64,000 nt of DNA. Origin: Telmatactis stephensoni (taxonomy: Eukaryota > Cnidaria > Anthozoa > Actiniaria > Isophelliidae). Position 1 is the first letter of the stretch; each line of letters starts with the position of its first letter. Under the pieces are notes generated by a model. It did no database searches and had not been told where the DNA came from. It saw only the letters and a program-made list of their open reading frames with translations. Shown piece after piece: positions 1 through 10,121 of the stretch. Location: the NCBI GenBank assembly GCA_029948255.1, contig JALIZF010001940.1, positions 978,501 through 1,042,500 of the forward strand. The letters run 5' to 3'. The position numbers and the translations under genes were made by a program.

Positions 1-141
1 ACCCTGGATGTATCGGTTTTCAGTTAATGATAAACGACAAACGTTTGAAAACTGGAGCTCGGGTTTTTACGCGTTCCCTGTCTCGCTTTGTTGTGCTGTA
101 CTGTATTTTATCGCTTGTTGTCTTATTCAGTTGAAGGCTGG

Positions 142-196
142 GACGCGTCACGTCAAGTCAAGTCACGCCACGTCACGTCACGTCAAAACACGACAC
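142..196. repeat. CGTCA-rich minisatellite
   Basis: An irregular tandem run of CGTCA/AGTCA pentamers (for example ACGTCACGTCACGTCA) lies inside otherwise unremarkable sequence. CGTCA is a half-site of the cAMP-response element, but no gene start is seen next to it. The flanks, 1-141 and 197-655, show nothing else I can support. Confidence 0.6.
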
Positions 197-658
197 GGAC
201 TTAACTTTCTACAGTCAAATGAAACCTGCTTTACGTAGCTGTCTGACATATATGTTTTCTCCCCTCTCCCATCCAAAAACTCCAAGAACAATTAAAAAAA
301 GGCAAAAATAATCGGAAATATGATGCCAACGCATAAGTCACTCAAAGCATCGACTAGACTTTAAGTTATTTTTTATTTTCACTCAACAAGTTAAATGACT
401 GAATACAATATTGAAAACAATTTAATAATAATAATCATAATTTATTTTTCCTTTGGCATGAAAGATTCCATGTAGCTATGATCAAATGCAAAAAGAAACT
501 TATAATAGTTGTAAAAAAATCTAATAGATTCGAGTAGTTTGTTATACAATGTTTATCGTCATTTTCAAGATTTCTTTCAAAAGTACACATAAATTCACAA
601 AAGCTCATCTTTTATAATAGTTTTGAGATAGGATCGAGGTACGTTTTCCTGATTTCCT

Positions 659-754
659 TTCAGAGCTTTCAGAGTTTTTATTCCTACATATTTCAGAGTT
701 TTTATTATTCCTACTTTAAAGCTTTTATTCCTATTTCAGAGCTTATATTCCTAT
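659..754 (-). terminator. Repeat-built polyadenylation signal region of the 0.8-2.4 kb gene
   Basis: About four or five degenerate copies of a 18-24 bp unit (plus strand TTCAGAGTTTTTATTCCTA) follow the stop codon of the minus-strand gene ending at 782. On the minus strand the unit reads as GGAATAAAAAC, so it provides three canonical AATAAA hexamers (plus positions 677-682, 701-706 and 724-729), roughly 50-105 nt past the stop. The spacing fits a 3' UTR with redundant poly(A) signals. Use of any one of them is inference. Confidence 0.5.
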
Positions 755-781
755 GTCTTTTTACTTCAAGTCTTAGAATTT

Positions 782-2440
782 TCAATACATACAAGTGCAG
801 TCATAAACAAAGGGATAGTATTTTGTCCCAACTTTTTTCTTGGCCCATTCCTCCTTGCACCTGCTAACACCTTGACTATCGATATTGCAACCAAATCTAA
901 CTTTTTTCTCGCACTCATATTCAACAATTGCTACATTTCTAGCTACTTTTCGTTTTCTGATTCCTTTCACACAATGGCCATCTTTACGTTTATTCAGGTC
1001 TAACAACTCCTTAGATGAAAGTGATGGAAGCAAGCGAGCATCTTGTATAGTAGGCTGTCGTTTTAAATTATTAACAAAATCTGACGCCACTTCCGGTGAA
1101 ACGGCCGACGTCGTTTCCGGTGAAATGGATGACGTCACTTCCGGTGAATTGTTCATTTCGTTTGGGGAGTTGTATGGTTGTCGAAGTTTTGTGTTGTCGT
1201 TCAAGACATAAGAAAATTTGGACTGTCTCATTTCCGGTTCCGGATCTATATACTTGTCATTGGCGGAAGTGTGGTCGAACTTCATCGTTTCTTGTTCGGG
1301 ATGGTCATGCTGGAGCATCAGAGTTATGTCATCGACCGCCTCGTCTTGGTGTCGAGGTAGAGCGGCTGTTTCTAAAGATACCTGAAAATTGAATATTCAT
1401 TTTGTTTTAAGGTCTTATACTGAATCTTTATATAAAGTTAAAGAAACTAGTGAAACACGCCCCCTAATTCAGGGGGTGTTTACATGACACTAGGATCATC
1501 CTAGCAGGCGAATCATCCTACCTGCTATACATTTGCTGCATTCTGTTCAGTAGGATGATCCTAGTACCCGAAGTGAAGACACAAATTTCCATGTAAACAA
1601 GAATGCAGTAAATGTATAGCATGTAGGATGATTCGCCTTCTAGGATGATGCTAGTGCTAGGATGATCCCAAAATTACCTAATTGTACGCAAAATGACATT
1701 CCCTCATTCAGGAGAGTTAAATTTTAAATTTAAAGGTATTGAATACCCAAAATAGGCAAGCATAAAAAGCTCAAAACCTCGAAGAAAGCTTATTGATCTA
1801 GGAAATTTGGAATCTTTAAATACTCGACTTGAATTCTCTGAATTACATGACATGAAGGTTTAATAACATATAATTAAATACATAATACAAGAAAGACATT
1901 ATTTTTCATTTTTCATAAAAATGTAGACGATGAATTAATGGCGTGAAACAAAATTCTCATTATTGTTTCAACACTTGAATGGTTTCTTTGACATTTTGAT
2001 TACTTCTTATTTATTCCATCAATTTTTTTTAGCTTAGAAAACAAATACCTTCACAATCATGGTTTTTAAACCTAATATTTTTCCTGATAAAAAGAGTTTC
2101 AGATTTCGAATTCAACGAGTTTCGAGTTACAAATTTCCAGCTACATTTCAGTCCTGAAACCTGTTGCAATCCGGTTATAACAGGTTGTCTTACTTCAAAA
2201 TGCAAATAGTTTCAATTGAATTTATACAGAATTCAAAAATATATGTTCCTTTCTTGTTGTTATTTAATAGGTGACAGAGTTTAAAAAAAGTCAATAAAAT
2301 TTACTACTATCTTGCAACTGACGACCAAGCCCTCACTCGCTGGTTCAAAACCCATTTTCATCTAAAGATATTAAAATAGTAATAACACTGTCTTGACTTA
2401 CCAAACAAAATACAAAGATGTTAAAGACTTGAAAATCCAT
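782..2440 (-). CDS. Secreted six-cysteine protein, two exons (possible cystine-knot ligand)
   Basis: Exon 1 (2440-2402) begins with a strong-context ATG and encodes 13 residues, MDFQVFNIFVFCL, before a GTAAGT donor. Exon 2 (1381-782) follows a TTTTCAG acceptor in phase 0 and runs to the stop. Joined, they give about 212 residues. Residues 5-16 form a hydrophobic signal-peptide core with likely cleavage near A19/A20, so the protein should be secreted. A propeptide-like region follows, with three Ser-Pro-Glu repeats encoded by a 24-bp DNA repeat (about 1082-1150) and basic sites (KR, KRK). The C-terminal domain has cysteines at about 150, 170, 178, 188, 208 and 210 and ends in CTCMY. The final C-x-C and the signal-peptide intron match the layout of the trunk/noggin-like gene at 22.5 kb, but the residues do not let me assign a family. 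The intron 1382-2401 carries a MITE. It could be a divergent cystine-knot ligand or a lineage-specific peptide precursor. Confidence 0.72.
1472..1669. mobile_element. Palindromic MITE, truncated member of the TTAA family
   Basis: The left end GGGGGTGTTTACATGACAC continues into CTAGGATCATCC and is the same terminal repeat as in the complete element at 52803-53510. The two halves are inverted copies of each other (a CTGCTATACATTTGCTGC-like arm on each side). The right end stops short at about 1669 and the left flank lacks TTAA, so this copy is incomplete. It lies in the intron of the secreted six-cysteine gene. Confidence 0.75.
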
Positions 2441-4180
2441 TGCACGGCTCTCTTTTTGTAACGTATATTTTAGTTTTTAAGTGAAAAGTTCCCGCCTTTT
2501 ATAAAACTAACATGTATACTGCACGTGTCTTGAGTCGGAGTCTCTAATGAGGTAGATATTCCTTTCCTGTCTTGGCTAAACAGAGTTATCTAGTTAATTG
2601 ATGGCTACGATAATACGATTAATGTGGGAAGGAAAATAGAGTTATTTCGAGAGAGAGAATGAGACAAAATATTGATGAACGTGTCGGCCATCTTGTCGCT
2701 AATTTGGAGCTAATTTATATAGAATTTGCATAAGAAAACTTGACGTTTACAAACACTAAATTGCATATGAATTGGGTGTTTTTGTTCTAAATTGGGTGTA
2801 TTGCTTCATGCTCTTTACTTCAAGATAGAAATTTGTTCCTTCACGAAGGAAGGTCCACATAAACGCCTCTCCCAAGATCTATCAGTAACTAGATAAGTAG
2901 CTGTTAACATTGCTAGTCTAATTTTTGGTAAAGTAGGTTTTACAAACAGCAGTTTACTGTTACATGAAATATTTCTTTTTTAAACATTGTTTGAAAATAG
3001 GAAGCTTATTATTTGCTACTCTTTTACCTTTTTTGTATACTTGAAAAGTGAGGTTTGTTGTATAATTATGATTGAACAATTTTTGTTGAATTGTAATATT
3101 TTTTTGGAATGTTTTGAGGGAACATCTCCAGTCACAATTAAATACTGAAGAAAATGATGAGAATCTAAAGCTACAGCAAGGCGAGAAGAATTCAAAGTTT
3201 GAAATTTGAATTTACAAACTGTTTATTTTTACTTTCAAAAATTGGATGAGTTTACATTATCAATATCAACTTTCAGAAAATGGGCTTGATAGGATAATAG
3301 CAATGTAACATAACCCGAAATTTTAATATTAGCCATTACATCTTCGGCCCTCTGCAATTATTCTGCGTTTTTTAAACTCATTAAAATTAAAATTAGTTAA
3401 CAAATTTGGCATCCTTTCAAAAAAGCAAGATAATTGTGTGTTTTGTTGCACACCATGCCAACTACAGAAGCTTAATGGACAATTACGAATTTCCAAAATA
3501 TTCTGAGCATAATTATGTTTCAGTAATATATCTATGAAATAGAACAATTAAAAATGCCCACAAAAACGGCTCTCTAAGTTATCGTTTGAGCATATTATTA
3601 CTATATAATTATATAGCATTTACCTATTCATCCAAATTAATGAATTTGTTGCTTGTTCAGCGATGAATTCACTATCTATACCTTTGTGCCTTTTGAATTC
3701 CGAACTTCAACCCATTACTATCCCAAATTTTTGCTTAAACTATTTCAGTCGTTACTGACCATAATTTTTTTCAGAAATTTTGGGAGAATTTCCTGAACGT
3801 ATTCCTCTCAAACATTCATGTCTAGCCAACATTACAGTTTAGTGTGCAGAATGTTCCAAATAAAACTTCAATTAAATGCATTCATTTTGTCGAATACCAT
3901 CTGGGTATATCTTCATTGGAATATGAATCATTATGACAGGAATTAGGAACAGAAATAATTTTACACAGGAACAAAAAAATGTAGAGTGTTTGTATGAAAG
4001 GTTGAATGACTTGTTATTTTAATGAAAAAGAATATAAAAACGTAATACAAAGGGTATTGAATTGTGCGAAGAAAAACAGGAAACAAATAGAGTAAAGAGC
4101 ATGTGAAATGGGATTGGGAATTGGAAGAAAAATGTATGAAAATAGCAGATTGAATTAATTTATAAATGAGGGGTTATAAA
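2441..4180. other. Intergenic, no gene seen
   Basis: AT-rich sequence upstream of the first gene. Only short chance ORFs occur, with no recognisable domain, tRNA or long repeat. A promoter for the gene starting at 2440 must lie here, but no TATA box or initiator stands out convincingly. Confidence 0.5.
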
Positions 4181-4263
4181 AGGAAGGAAAAGAGTTAAAG
4201 AAAGAAAGAAGGAAACAAGGAAATAGGGAAGGAATCAAGGAAGAAAGCAAGAAAGAAAAGTAA

Positions 4264-4294
<31 letters not shown>

Positions 4295-4500
4295 GGAAAA
4301 AAAAAAAAAAAAAGAGAAAGAAAGAAAGAAAGCAAGAAAGCAAGAAAGAAAGGAAGAAAGCCGGCAAGCAAGCAAGCTAGAAAGAAAGAAAGATAGAAGG
4401 ATAGAAAGAAAGAAAGAAAGATAGAAAGAAAGAAAGTAAGTAAGTAAGTAAGCAAAAAGAAACTAAGAAGAAAGAAAGAACGAAAGAAATGAAAGAAAAG
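4181..4500. repeat. GAAA/GGAA polypurine microsatellite
   Basis: About 320 bases of almost pure purine on the plus strand: interrupted (GAAA)n and (GGAA)n with a poly-A stretch near 4300-4315. Long Phe/Leu/Ser ORFs on the opposite strand are artefacts of this array. Confidence 0.9.
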
Positions 4501-4881
4501 ACGGAAGTAATTTCAGCCAGAAGATCAGATGAAGCCACTTATAGTTAGCAACGAAACTCATCCGGTACCAGATAGCAAGGTGTTAATAGGGGGCTGAATA
4601 AACATCCTCTTAAAACAAGTAGGTAAACATCTAAACAGGAAGCACTCTCTAGCATCTTTAACTTCCGCGACGCGCCGACCATTATCGGGATGATCACGTG
4701 AGTGCGTGATCTCTCTAAGCTTGCGACAGTTTCAGCTAATTGATTTTGAAATTCTGAAGCAAAAATATCTATATTTGGCATTCTTTTTTTATTTGTTTTT
4801 CTTCTAGTTTGGGATTAGATGCGTAATTAGGAAAGATCAAGGAAATTGGATTTTCTTATGACTGAGAAACTGGACAAAATG

Positions 4882-5079
4882 CAGGAAAATACATTTCCCT
4901 AAATATTTCCTGGATATTTTCTATCATAGGAAAGTGCATTTTCCTAGATATTTCCTACCTTTTCATTTTCCTATGATAGGAAATATCTAGGAAAATACAA
5001 GTTCCTATGAATGCACTACCAATTCCTAGCATAGGAAAATGCAATTTTCTAGATATTTTCTAGACATTTCATATCCTAG
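4882..5079. repeat. AGGAAAAT/TTTTCCTAGATATTTCCT palindromic module cluster
   Basis: Several copies of TTTTCCTAGATATTTCCT and its reverse complement alternate over about 200 bases. One pair (about 4932-4957 and 4971-4999) can form a stem of roughly 20 bp. It may be a decayed foldback element. No coding potential. Confidence 0.6.
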
Positions 5080-6608
5080 GCAGTCAGCAACAGTTTCCAG
5101 TGATATATAAGCTGATAATTGCCTAATATATTTCCCTGACGTCCAGAGCCGGATTTGTCATACACGACCGTATGGCATAAGGGCTACTCGAAATCTAATA
5201 TTTCTGGAGCCGGAACGCTGTAGAATTGTGATGGTTGATGATTTAGAAATAATGTGTGAGGTTCCGAAGAAAGTATAATTTATTATTCCTTGAAAAGATA
5301 TGATAATTAAACATTTTAATTTGGAAATACTTTCTTATACTACATAGATAATTTTGGAGGAGCTACTGTTAGCTATAGTATTACAAAACTACAGAAATTC
5401 GCCTTCGCACCATCTGTTTCCCCAAAATATATTTTCAAATTTCTTCAAGTGAAAATATTTTCAAGCTAAAACGTATATCAGCGAGGCTACCAAGACCAGT
5501 CCCTCACTGACTTTTTTAACAAAGGCTACCCATAAAAATGACCCCCGAACCCCTACAACGTAAATTGCAACCGCCTCCGTATTTCCGCGCATGCCTGGTC
5601 TTGTCCCGTCGTCATAACGCGTCATAATGACATCAATTGTGCCATAAATAGTTACAATGTCAAGCTTATCAAACATTAATGCAAACTGTTTGTTATACAT
5701 GAAGGACTTGTTAAGCAAATGTGTAGGATGGTGCTATAATTACTGTTCTTGCGAATGTAGATATTTATAGACCGGGAAGTTATAATCGCCGGGTTGATCA
5801 GTTGCTTGAGCATCAGTTTGTTAACGTGGGATGTTAATGTTTGCGTTCTGGCCGGGCCATCATTCATAGTCTTAAAATAGTTCAGAAAAAAGGTTTGGCT
5901 TAAAAATAGCATCTCATTCACAAATAATAAGGTACCTGGGACGCATTCCTCAAAGCGGGCATAATTAAAGTCTGCGAATACGTTAATCTAAAAAATTCTA
6001 TTTCAAAAAAGCTAGCATGTACCTTCAAATTTTGTGGAAAGTTTATTTCTACAAATTTTCTTTAGTTTACAATATAAAACAGTATTCTAATATATTATTA
6101 TTATTATTATTTTTCATTATTCATATTGTTCTTCTCGATCTACGAGAAGTAGTTGTGCCGGAATCGGGGACCAGTTTAACTTGAATATATTTACAACTAA
6201 TAGTTGCAAGTAATGGAAATTCGCACTCTTTTCACACATTTTTGTTTAGTTTTTGTCAACTTTTTGTTTCATTCGTTCGCAAGCAATTAACGGAGCAAAT
6301 TACTAAGTTAATGAACGAATTTTTTTGCTATGTATTTCAAAAATTCAATAATTTTGGGAAAATATTGCATATTTAGAGTTTGAAATGTAGTAATCAACGT
6401 CATGCTGAGACGCGCGCGCGCGTTTCATTATATTGTCTAATTCGCGCCAAATTTCAAGAGCCCAAAATAGACTATGACGTCATGGCTACACAGCGTTTCA
6501 CGCAGAGCTGTGAAGAAACTCTCTACAAATTGGAAATATTTTTAAACGACTTTTATTAAAAATACTTAAAAAGTAATAAGGACAGATGATATAATGTTCT
6601 GTAAGTTA
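5080..6608. other. Intergenic, no gene seen
   Basis: Only short ORFs without family resemblance. A short alternating CG run is at about 6412-6422, and one CRE palindrome, TGACGTCA, is at 6475-6482. Confidence 0.4.
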
Positions 6609-6654
6609 TAGCGGAGCTCCCGCGCGGGCCGAAGGCCCGCGCGAGCGGAGCACC
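6609..6654. repeat. GC-rich perfect-style hairpin
   Basis: GCGGAGCTCCCGCGCGGGCC and its near reverse complement are separated by three bases, giving a very stable stem of about 20 bp in AT-rich surroundings. The same GGAGCTCCGC end reappears near 8786-8796, so this hairpin may mark one end of a larger repeat unit spanning 6.6-8.8 kb. Confidence 0.6.
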
Positions 6655-6720
6655 ATACCTAAGAAAAAATGGTAACCCATCGAGTTGATTTTTCATGGAC
6701 ACACAGGGAGCCCAACGGCT

Positions 6721-6780
6721 GTACGTCCGTCCGTACATACATACATACATACATACATACGTCCGTACATACGTCCGTGT
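6721..6780. repeat. CGTC/CATA tetranucleotide array
   Basis: Short arrays of (CCGT)n and (ACAT)n mixed as GTCCGTACATAC units. They lie in the same repeat unit as the GC-rich hairpin just upstream. Confidence 0.7.
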
Positions 6781-7726
6781 ACATCGCGATGCTGATTGGC
6801 TGATTGCTTTTTGGCGCCAACTTGACGCGCGCTGACACTTTGAAAACTGAAAATTTACAAGTTTCCTTGCAGTTTTAACTTGCAAAGCTTAAAAATAGTA
6901 TTCTCGAAACCTCGTAAAAATTTAGCGATTTTGATGAACATTAATCTGTGCCAATCTTGACAGGTTAAAGCGAAAAAAACCGTACGTTTGAATTTTTTTC
7001 GGGCCTGGTGTCGTTTCAAAAACTGCTCGAAAGACGAAAGACACAGAGGATATTTTCAAAGTTGGACGACTTTTTAGTTGGATTCGTAGTTTAAAAAAAT
7101 TCCTCATAATGAATAAGTCATTGAGGATCGTGTATTCTTCGTTTCGTGAAGATGCCTTCAGTAAAGCTGCTTAAAAATCTAGCCAAAGTTGGAAATAAAT
7201 CAAGAATCGTCTGCATTGAGCGTGAAACAAGGACCAGTATGCTTCGAAAAGACAACAAGGAAAGCACTTCAAGGTAAAGACCCTGGCCAGAAAATGATAT
7301 CAAAAAGTCTCTTGTACCTATATTTGATCTTTTATCTTTGATTTGGGATTGATGACTTAAAAAAAACCTTTTATGCACGTTGAACTGTGGCCAAGTTTAA
7401 AGAAACACTCGATCAAGCCTTACATGAAATGTACAACGACATTTTGTTTTACGGTGAACTTTTTGCACTAGTTCTAATAATAATAAAATTAGTAAAAAAA
7501 AATTGATTTTGAACTTATTTCAACCCCACTAATGTGTAAATACAGCTCAAGTTTTGGTCTGGAATTTAATGAAACAATTGACAGGAAAAAAAGAAGGAAT
7601 TTTGCCATGCAAACTAGAATTGTTTTTATACTTTATTCATCTGGATGAAGTTGCTCAGTGAGCCCTGTGAAGCCTTAAATACAGACTGAAAATGCTTAAT
7701 TCCTTGTTTTCTTGTTATTTCAATTA

Positions 7727-8810
7727 GCTGTTTTTATAATCACTTTAAATTGTATTATCAGTGTAATCTGGAAGAGAAAAGTGGGAGACAAGTATTCGCC
7801 TAGCTAGTGTGTCATTCTTTTCTACATTAAATAACAAAACAAAATAACAACAACAACCACAAAAAACAAGATGTCACAAATATAGTGAAGACAGACAAAT
7901 CAATGTATGTTGTTCTGTAATATTCAGGATGTCGAAAAGGTTTAATTACTTGTATCAATTTAAAAAAATGTTTTGGAGATTTTGCTTTCTATTTCTGAAA
8001 ATTATGAACCCTTACAAAGTCAGTTATGAAATCTGACAGTGAATCTGAATATTAAAATTTACTGTAACAAAGGTCACTGAGCATACAAGCCCATACAATA
8101 TACAAACCAAAACCAAAACTTATTTTAAAAATGCTTTTTAAATAATCTTCATTTCAACTTTTTCAATTACCACAGGAAGCCCAATTCATTTGAATCAAGA
8201 ACATAAAAAAATTAAAATTGAAATTGGAGCTTTGCTTTTAGGTAGTAGTTGTTTTGAGTTGTTTTACAATTTCATCTAAAGTCATGATTAGTGTAACCTG
8301 GAAGAGAGAATTCTTGTTTCGTGTAAAGACAACTATTTATCAGTGTCATTCTACTCTACATAATACAAAAAAAAAAAAAACCAAGATGCCACAATACTGT
8401 CAAGACAGAAAAATCTAAATATAATGTTCTGCAATGTCTAATTGTTTAATTGAAGGATGTTGAATTAGGTTCAGTATTTATGTGAATGAAATCAGTTTGA
8501 GGGATTTTTGCATCCTATTTCTGAGAATTATGAAGCACTACTACTAAGTCAATTATAAAATCTGACACAAATATCTGAATAAATATCACTATGGTCACTG
8601 AGTTGAAAGCCTTATAATTCTCAGGAGACTGAAGGGCAAGAAATAAAGCTTGATCTATAGTCTTTATTTCAACTTTTACAACAAAATGCAATCTTTGTTT
8701 GCCTATTACCACAGGAAGCCCAATTCATTTGAATCAAAAACGTCAAAATAAAACAAAGTATTTAAAATTATTATTATATTTAAATGGGAGCTCCGCTATT
8801 AGGTAGTACC
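7727..8810. repeat. Two diverged tandem copies of a 0.53-0.56 kb unit
   Basis: Copy A (about 7727-8253) and copy B (about 8257-8810) match along their length. Shared markers in order are GTGTAATCTGGAAGAG (7761 and 8291), the CAAGATGTCACAA block, a TTTCTGAAAATTATGAA block, ACAGGAAGCCCAATTCATTT (about 8173 and 8712), and GGAGCTNNGCT followed by AGGTAGTA (about 8225 and 8787). Spacing drifts from 530 to 561 bases. There is no coding potential, and the unit ends with the GGAGCTCCGC sequence that also forms the hairpin at 6.6 kb. Confidence 0.75.
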
Positions 8811-8974
8811 TAATTTTTATATTATATCTTTTGGTTCACGTGTTGGCAAGGAAACCAAATTTGATTTTTTTAATTATTATTTTTAACAGCTTTTTTGGCC
8901 TTTAATGACCAATATATCCTCATTTTTGGCGTTATATTCATGATGTAATGAAGGTTTATTTCAAAAAAATATTC

Positions 8975-9145
8975 ATCAAATGAAATTTTCATCAAATCAA
9001 AGTTTGTTCTTTACAATTGGAGAAAGTTATAGTCCGTCTAATATAATAATATGCTTTGCCGGCTTGTTTTCAGAAATTTTCAATTCCGATAATTTGACAA
9101 CCTTTATATCTTCGCATAAAGCCTTTTTTCGTTGTTGATTTGCTT
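8975..9145 (-). pseudogene. Decayed tandem copy of the 3' end of the 9.2 kb ORF
   Basis: This stretch aligns base for base, with small indels, to about 9165-9330, the last ~40 codons and 3' flank of the neighbouring minus-strand ORF (offset about 190 bases). The stretch around ATCGGAATTGAAAATTTC corresponds to TACCGGAATTGAAGGTTTC in the intact copy. Frame is lost and several in-frame stops are present, so this copy does not code. Confidence 0.6.
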
Positions 9146-9201
9146 CGTTGTTGATTTGTAAATTCCTCAAATTAAATATTCTGCAAATTAAAGTTCATTC
9201 T

Positions 9202-9717
9202 TCACAGTGGCGGAAGTTTTAGTCCCGGTTGAATATGTTTCTCTTGTTTTGCTGCCTTAAAAGTTCCAGAAACCTTCAATTCCGGTAATTTTCCAGTCTC
9301 TTTATCTTCACGCAAAGTTTGTTTCGATTTTGGCTTGTTGACAGTTCGTATGGATACCAAATCGTCTCTCAGCCTTCTTGAATACCCATTTATGACTCTC
9401 AAATTCTTATGATGTTCCCTCAACCAGTAGCTATTTTTCTTCTGGAGTGAATTTTCTAAACTAGCGTTTTTCGTTTCTGCACGTTTGACAGCGTATAAAG
9501 TTCCTTTATGTTTACTGCTGCTCCTAAGAAAATAAACATCTTTAACTATAATTTCTTGTCTAGCCTTCAGCCATTTCTCTCTTGCTTTGTTGTTGACACA
9601 GTTAGGAGTTGTGATTTCAATTTCATCTCGTGAGCTCTTTTTGGTTTCTAGTGCCGTAATTGCTTTTCCAAGAATATTTTGTTTGGGTCCTTCCACGTCT
9701 GCTCTTGAAGATAACAT
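9202..9717 (-). CDS. Unrecognised basic protein, 171 residues, single exon
   Basis: The ORF starts with ATG at 9717, preceded four codons upstream by an in-frame TGA, and ends in TGA at 9202, so it is complete as one exon. The product is very basic and hydrophilic (many Lys/Arg, including KKSSRDE and YSRRLRDDL), with no signal peptide, no membrane segment and a single cysteine. I recognise no family. Support for it being real: length in an AT-rich region, balanced hydrophilic composition, and a duplicated 3' end just downstream, which suggests the segment has had a history of its own. Against: no splice partners and no known domain. It may be a terminal exon or a lineage-restricted gene. Confidence 0.45.
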   Translation of the reverse strand: MLSSRADVEGPKQNILGKAITALETKKSSRDEIEITTPNCVNNKAREKWLKARQEIIVKDVYFLRSSSKHKGTLYAVKRAETKNASLENSLQKKNSYWLREHHKNLRVINGYSRRLRDDLVSIRTVNKPKSKQTLREDKETGKLPELKVSGTFKAAKQEKHIQPGLKLPPL

Positions 9718-10121
9718 CCCGAAAACTCAAAATCTCTCGAGCACAACTTGTGTGTACTTTTTAACTTTACTGGCGAAATTGCTTTCAACAAAATGAATCA
9801 CACAGTGAAATTATGGCAAAATATATACCGTCTCCTATGAAGAGTCATTAATTGTTAATGTCCTGGAGTATATTATTATTTGCACTGTGCTTTTCATATA
9901 TTCAGTTTGCAAACATCATTGTAATAAGTGCTTTGGACTCCGCAGGGTAGAGCCAAAATTTAAATTAAAACGGAAATCATCATATAATATTCTTAAAATA
10001 GTTACATATTATATTCATTTTGGCGCTTCAGTTGTAAACAAAGTTATTTTTACAGATTCTCATTTACAATCTTCCATGACAACAAGACCAACATTAATGG
10101 TAGATAGTAGTAGTTAGCTAT

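Noticed and set aside
782..1392. Plus-strand ORFs opposite the first gene
   Set aside because: They are shadows of the minus-strand exon, which has a signal-peptide exon and ordered cysteines.
1472..1669. CRISPR-like regularly spaced repeats (CTAGGATGATCC words)
   Set aside because: The words are arranged as inverted arms of a MITE, not as direct repeats with unique spacers, and the DNA is eukaryotic.
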